A stretch of 64,000 bases of DNA from Candidatus Bathyarchaeota archaeon (lineage in GTDB: Archaea; Thermoproteota; Bathyarchaeia; Bathyarchaeales; Bathycorpusculaceae), in the NCBI GenBank assembly GCA_026014465.1, contig JAOZID010000010.1:1-64000 (forward strand). Reading direction: 5' to 3'. A program made the translations under genes and the position numbers. Shown piece by piece: positions 36,183 through 44,486 of the stretch (within the stretch, counting starts at the first letter, position 1; the number at the start of each line of letters is the position of its first letter). A model generated the notes under the pieces. It ran no database searches. It was not told the origin of the DNA and worked only from the letters and a program-made list of their open reading frames with translations.

Positions 36183-36547
36183 AACACCTCAGAAAACAGT
36201 ACTACCAACGTGTTTTGCTCTTATCTGCTTTTTGGAAACCCATCAACTTTGCTGCAAGCGGCGCCGTAGTTCGAGGCAATGTAAAAGTGTAAGTGCTGAG
36301 TTTGGGCTCAGAGTGTGTTGAACTGCTTAGTTAATGGCGCACCATTCTAGCGGTTCTACTCTGAAGACCCAACTCGTTTTTTCATAGACTTTCCAGCATT
36401 TAAAGTCTTGCGCATTAGCAATTAGTATTTTCACAATAGACAATTTGGCGTGTTTTTGTGGGGCTTGCTTTGAGGGGTAAACTTTTATTTTTAGGCTCTG
36501 TAGAATTAGTTTGTTTCTTTGCGAATTACTTGAAGGTGAATTATGAA
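36183..36547. other. intergenic region between divergent genes
   Basis: Divergent promoter region for the rubredoxin-TPP gene (minus) and the Lon-like gene (plus). Besides the possible 35-residue frame I see no RNA gene or strong repeat. The gene to the right has an open frame reaching back to 36458, but the ribosome site AAGGTGA (36533-36539) points to a start at 36548. Confidence 0.5.
36327..36434 (-). CDS. possible 35-residue small protein
   Basis: A GTG-started frame encoding VKILIANAQDFKCWKVYEKT and SWVFRVEPLEWCAIN, with a balanced, protein-like composition (3 Trp, 2 Cys). It sits in an otherwise empty 365-base gap between two divergent genes. No clear ribosome-binding site and no known family. 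Only composition and the absence of other content support it. Confidence 0.3.
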   Translation of the reverse strand: MKILIANAQDFKCWKVYEKTSWVFRVEPLEWCAIN

Positions 36548-38947
36548 GTGTCTACTGAATTGTCTGCGAAGCAGCTTAGAAGAACCTGTGACCCTCGTCT
36601 TTTGCAGTGCAAAACCACCAGTGAACTCAAACCTCTTCAGGAAATAATTGGGCAGGAGCGGGCGGTTCGTGCCTTGAAGTTTGGTTTGGGCATCAAGAAT
36701 CATGGTTTTAACATTTACGTGGCTGGTTATCCTGGGACGGGGCGGACTACGGCGGTTAAGAATTTTTTGGATAAGCTTGCTCAGGCAAAGCCTGTTCCGT
36801 CGGATTGGTGTTATGTGAACAATTTTGAAGATGAATACACGCCAAAAGCTATCGAGTTGCCTTCGGGGAAAGGTAAGGTTTTCCAAAAGGACATGAAGGC
36901 GTTTATTGAAAATGCTCAGCGTGCGTTGCGTAACGCCTTTGAAAGTGAAGACTACAGCATCCGCCGTGAACAAGCCATCAAACAAGTAGAAGCCCAACGC
37001 AAAAAACTCATCGAACAACTCAACAATGAAGCCCAAAAAGAAGGCTTCGTCATCCAAAGCGGACCCATGGGTTTACTGCTCATCCCCGTAGTCAACGGCA
37101 AACCCCTAAGCCAAGAAGAAATCCTCGCGTTGTCCCCCAAAGACAAAAGCGCAATCCAAGAAAAACGCTCCAAACTTGAATCCAAACTCCGCAGCGCCAT
37201 GAGGCAATTCATGGATGTAGACCGCAAAGCCCAAGAAGAAATCGACAAAGTCAACCGCGAAGTCGCCATGTACGCCATCGGAAACCTAGTCAACGCGCTC
37301 GCCGACCGCTACAAAGGCTTCTCGGACGTCGCAGATTACCTCAAAAAAGTCCAAACAGACATCCTTGACAATTTTGCCAAGTTCATACAAGACCCCAAAG
37401 AGCAACAACAAGCACAGGCTCCCCTCCAGCTGCCGTGGATGCGCGAAAACGCCCTACGCAAATACGAAGTCAACGTCATCGTAGACAACTCCCAAGAAAC
37501 AGGCGCCCCCGTCGTCATGGCCTCCAACCCCACCTACCATCACCTGTTTGGACGAATCGAACGCGAAGCACAATTTGGCGCCTTGATTACCGATTTCACC
37601 ATGATTCGCGGCGGCTTTTTGCACAAGGCAAACGGTGGCTACCTCATTGTTCCTGTGGAGGAGCTTTTGCGTAACAGTTTTTCGTATGAGGGTTTGAAGC
37701 GTGCCTTGCAAAGTCAGCAAATCCGCATTGAAGAACTTGAGGAACGCTACGGATTCGCGGTTACCAAGAGCCTTAAGCCCCAACCCGTCCCCTTAGACGT
37801 AAAAGTCATACTCATAGGAGACCCCATCCTGTACCAGCAACTGTACGCGTTAGACAAAGACTTTAGCGAACTCTTCAAAGTAAAAGCCGACTTCGACACC
37901 ACCATGCCCCGAACCGAAGACTGCAACCAACAATACGCCGCCTTCATCTGTACACTGTGCCAAAAAGAAAACCTCAAACACCTCAACGGCTCAGGCCTAG
38001 CCAAAATCATCGAACACAGCAGCCGACTCGCAAGCGACCAAACAAAACTCTCCACCCACTTCGCCGAAGTCGCCGACATCGCACGCGAAGCAAACTATTA
38101 CGCCCAACAAGAAAACGCCTCCCACATAACAGGCGAGCACGTGAAAAAAGCCGTTGAAGAAAAACTGTACCGATCCAAAATGATTCAGGAAAAACTCCAA
38201 GAAATGATTCAACGCGGCTTTTTGCTCATCGACACCAAATCCCAAAAGGTCGGGCAGGTTAACGGTTTGTCGGTTTCTTCTGCAGGCGACTTTGCGTTTG
38301 GTATGCCCTCTCGCGTGACTTCTAGCATCGGTTTGGGCAAAGAAGGCGTGGTCGATATTGAACGGGAAGCCAAGATGGGTGGTCCTATTCACACGAAAGG
38401 CGTGTTGATTTTGAGCGGTTACTTGAATGAGAAGTATGCTAAGGATAAGCCGTTGAGTTTGTCGGCGCGGCTGGTGTTTGAGCAAAACTACGGCGGCGTA
38501 GACGGCGACAGCGCTTCGAGCACCGAGTTGTACTCGTTGCTCTCTAACCTCTCTGGCGTGCCTATCAAGCAAAGTATTGCGGTTACGGGTTCGGTGAATC
38601 AGCGCGGCGAAGTGCAAGCTATCGGCGGGGTCAACGAGAAAATCGAGGGGTTCTTTGAAGTCTGCAAAGCCGAAGGGCTAACAGGCGAGCAGGGCGTCAT
38701 GATTCCAGAAAGCAACGTTCAGAACCTGATGCTCAAAGAAGAAGTCGTCGAAGCCGTAGCCCAAGGCAAATTCCACATCTACGCAGTCAAAACCATCGAC
38801 CAAGGCATCCAAGTCCTCACAGACAAAAAAGCCGACACCATAAACACGTTAGTCGACAAACGCCTCACAGAAATGACCCAAAAACTCTCATCACTCGCAG
38901 CATACAACCCCCAAACCCCCGCCCCCAAAGAAAAAACCCAACCTTAA
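36548..38947 (+). CDS. Lon-like ATP-dependent protease (AAA_32/S16 family)
   Basis: A 799-residue soluble protease. An N-terminal ATPase module has Walker A AGYPGTGRTT, split by a long helical insertion (about residues 90-270) with coiled-coil character and Pro/Gln stretches; the Walker B-like region follows at GGFLHKANGGYLIVPVEELL. The C-terminal S16 domain contains the catalytic Ser of DGDSASST and Lys of NEKIEGF. It is related to Lon but differs from archaeal membrane-bound LonB, as no transmembrane helices are visible. GTG at 36548 is nine bases after GGTG. A hairpin terminator follows. Confidence 0.9.
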   Translation: MSTELSAKQLRRTCDPRLLQCKTTSELKPLQEIIGQERAVRALKFGLGIKNHGFNIYVAGYPGTGRTTAVKNFLDKLAQAKPVPSDWCYVNNFEDEYTPKAIELPSGKGKVFQKDMKAFIENAQRALRNAFESEDYSIRREQAIKQVEAQRKKLIEQLNNEAQKEGFVIQSGPMGLLLIPVVNGKPLSQEEILALSPKDKSAIQEKRSKLESKLRSAMRQFMDVDRKAQEEIDKVNREVAMYAIGNLVNALADRYKGFSDVADYLKKVQTDILDNFAKFIQDPKEQQQAQAPLQLPWMRENALRKYEVNVIVDNSQETGAPVVMASNPTYHHLFGRIEREAQFGALITDFTMIRGGFLHKANGGYLIVPVEELLRNSFSYEGLKRALQSQQIRIEELEERYGFAVTKSLKPQPVPLDVKVILIGDPILYQQLYALDKDFSELFKVKADFDTTMPRTEDCNQQYAAFICTLCQKENLKHLNGSGLAKIIEHSSRLASDQTKLSTHFAEVADIAREANYYAQQENASHITGEHVKKAVEEKLYRSKMIQEKLQEMIQRGFLLIDTKSQKVGQVNGLSVSSAGDFAFGMPSRVTSSIGLGKEGVVDIEREAKMGGPIHTKGVLILSGYLNEKYAKDKPLSLSARLVFEQNYGGVDGDSASSTELYSLLSNLSGVPIKQSIAVTGSVNQRGEVQAIGGVNEKIEGFFEVCKAEGLTGEQGVMIPESNVQNLMLKEEVVEAVAQGKFHIYAVKTIDQGIQVLTDKKADTINTLVDKRLTEMTQKLSSLAAYNPQTPAPKEKTQP

Positions 38948-38972
38948 CCTCCCTCTCACCAATTTTCCATCC

Positions 38973-38997
38973 GCTACCCCTTTCTTTTTTGGGTAGC
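38973..38997 (+). terminator. hairpin after the Lon-like gene
   Basis: GCTACCC and GGGTAGC form a perfect seven-pair stem around an 11-base loop that contains CTTTCTTTTTT. It lies 26 nt after the stop codon. Confidence 0.5.
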
Positions 38998-39127
38998 ATT
39001 TGCTGCTTATTTGAGCAGTTTGGAGAAGAAGTGAATAAACCCTGTTGCCTCAACTTGTTTGTGTTGTAGTTATGTGCATAGAAGCCGCTGTGCTTGAGTG
39101 AACGATTATCCACGTTTGTACACAAAA

Positions 39128-39140
39128 AGGTTATATAAAT
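39128..39140 (+). promoter_or_regulatory. pyrG promoter
   Basis: AGGTTATATAAAT is a near-consensus archaeal TATA box 43 nt before the pyrG start codon, preceded by an A-rich BRE. Confidence 0.6.
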
Positions 39141-39182
39141 TCCAGTTGCAAGGTGTAGTTTATTGTGTAGGGGTAATCGTGT

Positions 39183-40808
39183 ATGGTCAGATATATTTTC
39201 GTGACGGGTGGGGTTCTTAGTTCTGTTGGTAAGGGTATTTTGACTAGTTCTATTGGGAAGATGCTTCAGTCTCGCGGCGTGAAGGTTACAGTTATCAAAA
39301 TTGACCCTTACGTGAATGTGGATGCGGGTACTATGAACCCGTACATGCACGGCGAAGTTTTCGTCACGGATGATGGCGGCGAGACCGACTTGGATTTGGG
39401 TTGGTACGAACGCTTTCTTGACCTTAACCTCACACAGGAAAACAACCTCACCACAGGCTTAGTCTACAAATCCGTTATCGAAAAAGAGCGCCGCGGCGAC
39501 TTTCTGGGGCGCTGTGTCCAGATTATTCCTCATGTAACTAACGAAATCAAGAACCGCATAAGAGCCATAGCTAAAACCTGCAACGCCGACGTAGTCCTCA
39601 CCGAAGTAGGCGGCACAGTGGGTGACATTGAGGGCTTGCCTTTTCTTGAAGCCATCCGCCAAATGCGCATAGAAGAAGGCTACGACAACACGTTATACGT
39701 TCACGTGGCTTTGGTTCCGATTTTGGATGTTACCATGGAGATGAAAACCAAACCGCTTCAGCACAGCGTCAACGAACTGCGCCGCATCGGTATCCAACCC
39801 GACACCATCGTCGCAAGAAGCCCCCACATGATTGACGCTGAAGTCCTAAGAAAAATCGCGCTGTTTGGAACCATACCCGAATACGCCGTATTTTGCAGTT
39901 ACAACGCCGAATCCGTCTACCAAGTACCCGTCATACTGGACAGGCAGGGCATGGGCGACTACATTTGTCATCGTTTTAATTATACGTGTGCGCGTCCTGA
40001 CTTTGCGCAGTGGCAACAGTTTGTGGATGCAGTCGTGAAACCCGAGCATGAAGTTAGCATTGCTTTGGTTGGCAAGTACGCAGGTTTAACTGACAGCTAC
40101 GTCAGCATGAGCGAAGCCCTACGACACGGCGGCGCAGCCTGCAAAACCAAAGTTTGCATCAACTACTTAGAATCCGAAAAATTCGAACAAAACCCGCAGT
40201 GCCTAAGCGAACTTGACAGCTACGACGGCATCTTTGTCCCCTACGGCTTTGGACCCCGCGGAACAGAAGGAAAAATCGCCGCCGTCAAATACGCAAGAGA
40301 AAACGACATACCCTTCCTTGGCATCTGCTACGGCTTCCAACTAGCAACCATAGAGTTCGCACGCAACGTCTGCGGCTTAAAAGACGCAAACAGCAGCGAA
40401 ATCAACCCCGAAACCCCTCACCCCGTAATTGCTCTTATGCCTGAACAACGCGGCATAGAAAACAAGGGCGCTACCATGCGTTTAGGCGTACACGAAGTCG
40501 TCGTGGAAAAAGGCACCTTAGCCCACGGTTTGTACAAAGCTGATAAAGTGCAAGAGCGCCACCGCCACCGCTTCGAAGTCAACCTCGACTACATCGACGT
40601 TTTAACCAAAAACGGAGTAGTTTTCGGCGGCAAAAGCACCGACGGCAGACGCATGGAAATGCTCGAACTACCCGATAAATACTTCTTCTTCGCCTCACAA
40701 TTCCACGGTGAATTCAAAAGCAGACCCGCCCGACCCTCACCCGAATACTACGGCTTCATCAACGCCTGCATAAACAAAAAACTCGGCAACCCCAAACCCA
40801 CCTACTAA
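39183..40808 (+). CDS. pyrG: CTP synthase
   Basis: A 541-residue enzyme that aminates UTP to CTP using glutamine. The N-terminal synthetase domain has FVTGGVLSSVGKGI (P-loop-like), KIDPYVNVDAGTMNP and GGTVGDIE. The C-terminal class I glutaminase has the nucleophile in FLGICYGFQLA and the His/Glu pair near HGEFKSRPARPSP. Length is standard. Monocistronic with a strong TATA box. With pyrB and pyrH it makes the third pyrimidine gene in the window, all in separate loci. Confidence 0.97.
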   Translation: MVRYIFVTGGVLSSVGKGILTSSIGKMLQSRGVKVTVIKIDPYVNVDAGTMNPYMHGEVFVTDDGGETDLDLGWYERFLDLNLTQENNLTTGLVYKSVIEKERRGDFLGRCVQIIPHVTNEIKNRIRAIAKTCNADVVLTEVGGTVGDIEGLPFLEAIRQMRIEEGYDNTLYVHVALVPILDVTMEMKTKPLQHSVNELRRIGIQPDTIVARSPHMIDAEVLRKIALFGTIPEYAVFCSYNAESVYQVPVILDRQGMGDYICHRFNYTCARPDFAQWQQFVDAVVKPEHEVSIALVGKYAGLTDSYVSMSEALRHGGAACKTKVCINYLESEKFEQNPQCLSELDSYDGIFVPYGFGPRGTEGKIAAVKYARENDIPFLGICYGFQLATIEFARNVCGLKDANSSEINPETPHPVIALMPEQRGIENKGATMRLGVHEVVVEKGTLAHGLYKADKVQERHRHRFEVNLDYIDVLTKNGVVFGGKSTDGRRMEMLELPDKYFFFASQFHGEFKSRPARPSPEYYGFINACINKKLGNPKPTY

Positions 40809-41024
40809 CCCCACCGCTTTTTCTATGCGGTTCTTGGTTTTTGCTTGAAAAACTGTTTTGTTGTTGTTTGGTTTTGAAAAAGAAAAAGTTGGGTTGTTAA
40901 CCCCATGTTTTCCCTTGTCTCTTGGAGCTGTTTAGCCCTGTTTGGTTTTGTGTACCTGAGCCATCCGTGTGAAGTGGATATTTCTGGTTTGGGCTTTTGG
41001 TTGGCTCCGTTTTGAGAACTGGGT

Positions 41025-41462
41025 TTATTCAGATGTGCCAGATTGTGGGTAGCAGAGTTCTTTGAGGTCAGCTAGTTTTGAGGGTATGTTGAAGATGATG
41101 TCGTCTTTGGTTAGTACGCCGAGCATTTTGCCTTCTTTGTCGATTACGGGTAGGTGCTTGATTTTCCAGTGGTTCATTAGTTTGATGGCATCGTCTACGG
41201 TGGCTTCTTCGTCTATGGTTACAAGTGGGTTGGTGTAGACCATGCGTGCGATGACTGCGTTGGGTGCTAAGTTTTGGGTGAAAAGGCGCACCAGCAGGTC
41301 ATGGATTGTGATGATGCCGGTGGGTTTCTCGCTTTGAATCACCATCATGTAATTCAAGTCGTACTTGGACATGGTGTCAAGGACGTCAGCTACGCTTGTT
41401 TCGTTCTTGGCTATATGGATGTCTTTGGTCATGATGTCTTTTACTAGGACATTACTTGCCAT
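41025..41462 (-). CDS. CBS domain pair protein
   Basis: A 145-residue protein made of two CBS repeats (about residues 8-65 and 72-130): VKDIMTKDIHIAKNETSVAD with MMVIQSEKPTGIITIHDLL, and ARMVYTNPLVTIDEEATVDD with LPVIDKEGKMLGVLTKDDI. Such Bateman modules bind adenosine nucleotides and sense energy state or metal. Stand-alone archaeal CBS proteins usually have unknown targets; none is apparent here. Confidence 0.93.
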   Translation of the reverse strand: MASNVLVKDIMTKDIHIAKNETSVADVLDTMSKYDLNYMMVIQSEKPTGIITIHDLLVRLFTQNLAPNAVIARMVYTNPLVTIDEEATVDDAIKLMNHWKIKHLPVIDKEGKMLGVLTKDDIIFNIPSKLADLKELCYPQSGTSE

Positions 41463-41791
41463 TCAGATTCCTCAATGGCTATGAAAAATGCTCTTGTTGT
41501 TTATCAATTTTTTGTTAGTTTACTGTGCCGCGCAGTGTTTTGCTGCCTTTCACGGCGCCAAAGACACGTGTGCAACACCAAAAAACCCGCAGAACTCCTG
41601 CTTCATGCAAAACTGCTTGGGCTTCTCTTTTTCTGGTTTCCCCCTGCAGCCCTGTTATTAGCCGCCTCTTTCATGGTGCGTTGCAGTTTGCTTTTGGTTT
41701 GGTTCTGATTGGTTTGCCTTGGATTTGGATAAAGGTATAATAGCACGAACAACATCCTGTGAGCGTTTATCAACGTTTGATGCGATGCTCG
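41463..41791. other. intergenic region with promoter of the flippase-like gene
   Basis: About 330 bases between divergent genes. AAAGGTATAATAG (41732-41744) is a TATA-like box for the plus-strand gene. Other open frames here have no ribosome site and unlikely composition; no RNA or repeat was seen. Confidence 0.5.
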
Positions 41792-42877
41792 ATGACTGCA
41801 GCTAACAAAGTGCAAATAACAAAAAAAACCATCATACTGCCAATCCTAGGCATAGCTGCATTCCTTCTGTACGTATACTTCTTCAACGTTGACATCCTCG
41901 AAATCATAGCCACCGCCCAAACCGCCGACCCCCTCTTCTACTCTGCAGCCATACTTCTGGGGTTTGCGGAAATCTTTTTCTACGCAGTTTCTTGGCGCTC
42001 TTTGCTTGCGGCGCTTAAAGTCAAAATCTCCGTTGTGCGGTCTTTTCTGTACACATGGTATGGCATGTTCATGGACTTGGTAATCCCTGCGGAGTCCATA
42101 GCGGGAGAGGTCTGTAGGATATTTCTGGTTAACCGCGAAAAAAACGGCACACAAGGCAAAACTGTAGCTTCTGTTGTCGCCCAAAGAATCTTGGGTATGG
42201 CAATTAACGTAGCCGTTTTGATTTTGGGCATTACTTTTTTGTTTGATGTTGCAACGATTCGGTCAGACATCTTCTTTTTTGTTGTGCTCTTCACGGCTGG
42301 TATAACTGGTCTTTTGATTTTGCTGCTGCTTATTTCGTGGAAGGAACCTTGGAGCAAGAAAATAATCAACGGTGTAGTCCGCATAGCCAAGTTCGTAACA
42401 CGCGGCAGATGGGAAGAAAAAATTGACAAACTGCGTGAACAGGCACTCTTCGAGGCACTTAGGTTCCATGATTCCATGAAAGAGTTTGGACGCAACCCCA
42501 AATCCCTAGTCCTGCCCACAATTTTCATGGCACTGAACTGGCTATCTAGCCTAGCTATTCCTTACTTCGTCTTCCTATCCCTGGGCTATCCTGTTTCATG
42601 GACAATTATCTTCATAACCATGTCCATAGTAGTAGCGGTTAAATCCATACCCATAGGGGTTCCTTTCGAAGTGGGATTGCCTGAAATTACCATGATGGGC
42701 ATGTTCCAACTTATGGGGGTTCCTGTTCCTATAAGTGCAACGGCAACGGTGTTGACCCGTATCATTACGATGTGGATGCGTGTGGGCATCGGGTTTGGTG
42801 TCCAGCAGTGGGTAGAGCTAAAATGTGCTTTACTTAAGAAAGACGCTGCTGCTACTGCTGATGTGGAAAAAGCCTAA
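41792..42877 (+). CDS. flippase-like membrane protein (UPF0104/LPG synthase TM type)
   Basis: A 361-residue polytopic membrane protein with about eight helices, of the lysylphosphatidylglycerol-synthase transmembrane family: LLGFAEIFFYAVSWRSLLAA, VPAESIAGEV-like segment DLVIPAESIAGEVCRIFLV, and SVVAQRILGMAI. Members without a soluble transferase domain, like this one, are thought to move lipid-linked substrates. The cargo is unknown. The start could also be the GTG at 41759; I choose the ATG at 41792, in line with the TATA box position. Confidence 0.85.
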   Translation: MTAANKVQITKKTIILPILGIAAFLLYVYFFNVDILEIIATAQTADPLFYSAAILLGFAEIFFYAVSWRSLLAALKVKISVVRSFLYTWYGMFMDLVIPAESIAGEVCRIFLVNREKNGTQGKTVASVVAQRILGMAINVAVLILGITFLFDVATIRSDIFFFVVLFTAGITGLLILLLLISWKEPWSKKIINGVVRIAKFVTRGRWEEKIDKLREQALFEALRFHDSMKEFGRNPKSLVLPTIFMALNWLSSLAIPYFVFLSLGYPVSWTIIFITMSIVVAVKSIPIGVPFEVGLPEITMMGMFQLMGVPVPISATATVLTRIITMWMRVGIGFGVQQWVELKCALLKKDAAATADVEKA

Positions 42878-42912
42878 ATCCTGCTTGAGTTTTCTTTTTG
42901 TTAGGCGCAGAG

Positions 42913-43368
42913 ATGGAAATTGAGATTGGCGATGCTTCTGTTCAGTTTTTGGATGAGCTTTTTGCGGTGGAGAAGCAGTGTTTTGAGCAGGAAGCGTTTT
43001 CAAAAAGTCAGATAGCTTGCTTGTTGACTGATTGTGATTCGATTGGTTTGGCGGCGTGGTTTGGAGACGAGCTGGCAGGGTTTATAATTGGACGGGTTGC
43101 ATTGAAACGGCGCATGCTTGTGGGGCATATTCTTACTGTTGATGTTGCGCCTGTTTTTCGTAGAAGGGGTGTTGGCAAGCAGCTTATGCAGGGGCTTGAA
43201 GAAGCGTTTGGGCGTTGCCGGGTTAGGGAAGTTCATTTGGAGGTTCGGGAGGATAATGTTGCGGCTTTGGGTTTGTATCAGGGGTTGGGTTATCGGCGTG
43301 TTGCCCGTCTTGAGAATTATTATGGTGCTGTGCATGGGTTGTATTTTAGAAAGCGCTTGCGGGTTTGA
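42913..43368 (+). CDS. GNAT acetyltransferase, RimI-like
   Basis: A 151-residue GNAT enzyme. The acetyl-CoA loop is FRRRGVGKQLMQGLEE, preceded by the core strand MLVGHILTVDVAP and followed by VREVHLEVREDNVAALGLYQGLGYRRVARLENYY, which is very typical of N-alpha-acetyltransferases of the RimI/Ard1 group that modify protein N-termini. Start at the ATG 42913; a TTG 15 nt upstream is an alternative. Confidence 0.92.
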   Translation: MEIEIGDASVQFLDELFAVEKQCFEQEAFSKSQIACLLTDCDSIGLAAWFGDELAGFIIGRVALKRRMLVGHILTVDVAPVFRRRGVGKQLMQGLEEAFGRCRVREVHLEVREDNVAALGLYQGLGYRRVARLENYYGAVHGLYFRKRLRV

Positions 43369-43483
43369 CCCGCAGAATTAACTGCTACCGTCCATGTGGC
43401 TTACTTAAATATGTTGTGGCTGCTAAAACACAAACCCTTAAAAACAGTGATGCAGTTTTGGGTTCTGGGGGCAAATAGGAGAT

Positions 43484-43738
43484 TTGTCTAATCGACAAGC
43501 TAAAGAACAAGCACTTGTAAGGACGATAGTAGTTTTAATCCGCAACACCACCTGGCGTTGTGGAAAACTAGAACGCGCAATTGTAAAGCATCTCCACAAA
43601 CGTTACGAGAATTTTGGTGCACCTGAAGTCTGCATTAAAGACATGATGTGCAACTTAGAATTGTCTGCGGATAAACGTAACGAATTTCTAGATGCCCTTA
43701 AGCGTTTGGAAAAAAGGAATATAGTGAAGCTAATGTAA
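43484..43738 (+). CDS. small helical protein of unknown function
   Basis: An 84-residue, basic protein predicted as three helices, with a C-terminal part (LSADKRNEFLDALKRLEKRNIVKLM) that resembles the recognition helix and wing approach of a winged helix; the N-terminal part WRCGKLERAIVKHLHKRYENFG may complete it. Two cysteines. It may be a small DNA-binding protein, with low certainty. The TTG start follows AGGAG closely and is uncertain. Confidence 0.55.
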   Translation: MSNRQAKEQALVRTIVVLIRNTTWRCGKLERAIVKHLHKRYENFGAPEVCIKDMMCNLELSADKRNEFLDALKRLEKRNIVKLM

Positions 43739-43770
43739 AAGACGCTTCGTCCTCTACAAGCCCTCTCTTT

Positions 43771-44385
43771 TTATTTTACCTGCTTCTTCGCCGTACCAAT
43801 CCACATCTTTACAATTCTTGGGGAAATCTCTAACTTTGTGGCAATTTCCTCAGCGGACGCTTTAGCCAAATCCTCAATCGTATTAACCCCACAAGAACTC
43901 AACTGATCAGCACGTTTCTGGTTTATACCCCGTATCTTGGTAAGCTCTGTTTCTGCTGGCGCTGCGGACTCTGCGGGTTTAACGTCTTCTTTAGCTGCTG
44001 CTAGCTTTTCGGCTTGTGGTTTTATCTCTGGAGTAACAGTTGCTGGTGGCGCTGCAGGGTTCTTCATTTCGGCGGGTTGCACTTCTGGCACTGTTGGAAC
44101 TGTCGGTTTGGGCGCGGCTGGTTCTGGTGCTTTGGGTTTGGGCTGTTCGGGTTCTGCTGGCATTGCGGGTTCAGGCGCTGCTGCTGGTGCTGGAGCGACG
44201 GCTTGTGTTGCGGGTTTTGGTCTCATAAGATATCCGCTGCATGCAAAAACTACTCCCAAGACGGCAGTAGAAGCAACGTACAGGAGTCTTCCGTCTGCTT
44301 CAGGAATCACAAACATCGTGACTACTGCTGCAACGAAGAAGATGACTGCTAAAGCGTACAATACATAATCTAAACGCATGGTCAT
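43771..44385 (-). CDS. membrane-anchored helix-hairpin-helix protein
   Basis: A 204-residue protein with two N-terminal transmembrane helices (about residues 7-28 and 34-53), a 90-residue Pro/Ala/Glu-rich flexible linker, and a C-terminal helix-hairpin-helix domain (about 147-204: LTKIRGINQKRADQLSSCGV, IEDLAKASAEEIATKLEIS). This HhH type is related to those in DNA repair and DUF4332-like proteins and may bind DNA non-specifically. It would tether DNA to the membrane, an inference from architecture. Monocistronic. Confidence 0.8.
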   Translation of the reverse strand: MTMRLDYVLYALAVIFFVAAVVTMFVIPEADGRLLYVASTAVLGVVFACSGYLMRPKPATQAVAPAPAAAPEPAMPAEPEQPKPKAPEPAAPKPTVPTVPEVQPAEMKNPAAPPATVTPEIKPQAEKLAAAKEDVKPAESAAPAETELTKIRGINQKRADQLSSCGVNTIEDLAKASAEEIATKLEISPRIVKMWIGTAKKQVK

Positions 44386-44486
44386 ACCCCCGACTCTATC
44401 TGCTAACGTACTGCTTAAATAATTTTCTCCTACTTTCTGCAGAAAAACTTTTCCTGCTGATTTTGCAACGGCGTGTTTGCCAAAAT

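Noticed and set aside
41475-41708. 77-codon plus-strand frame after the CBS gene
   Set aside because: Cys/Leu/Phe-rich translation, no ribosome site, and it crosses the promoter of the flippase-like gene.
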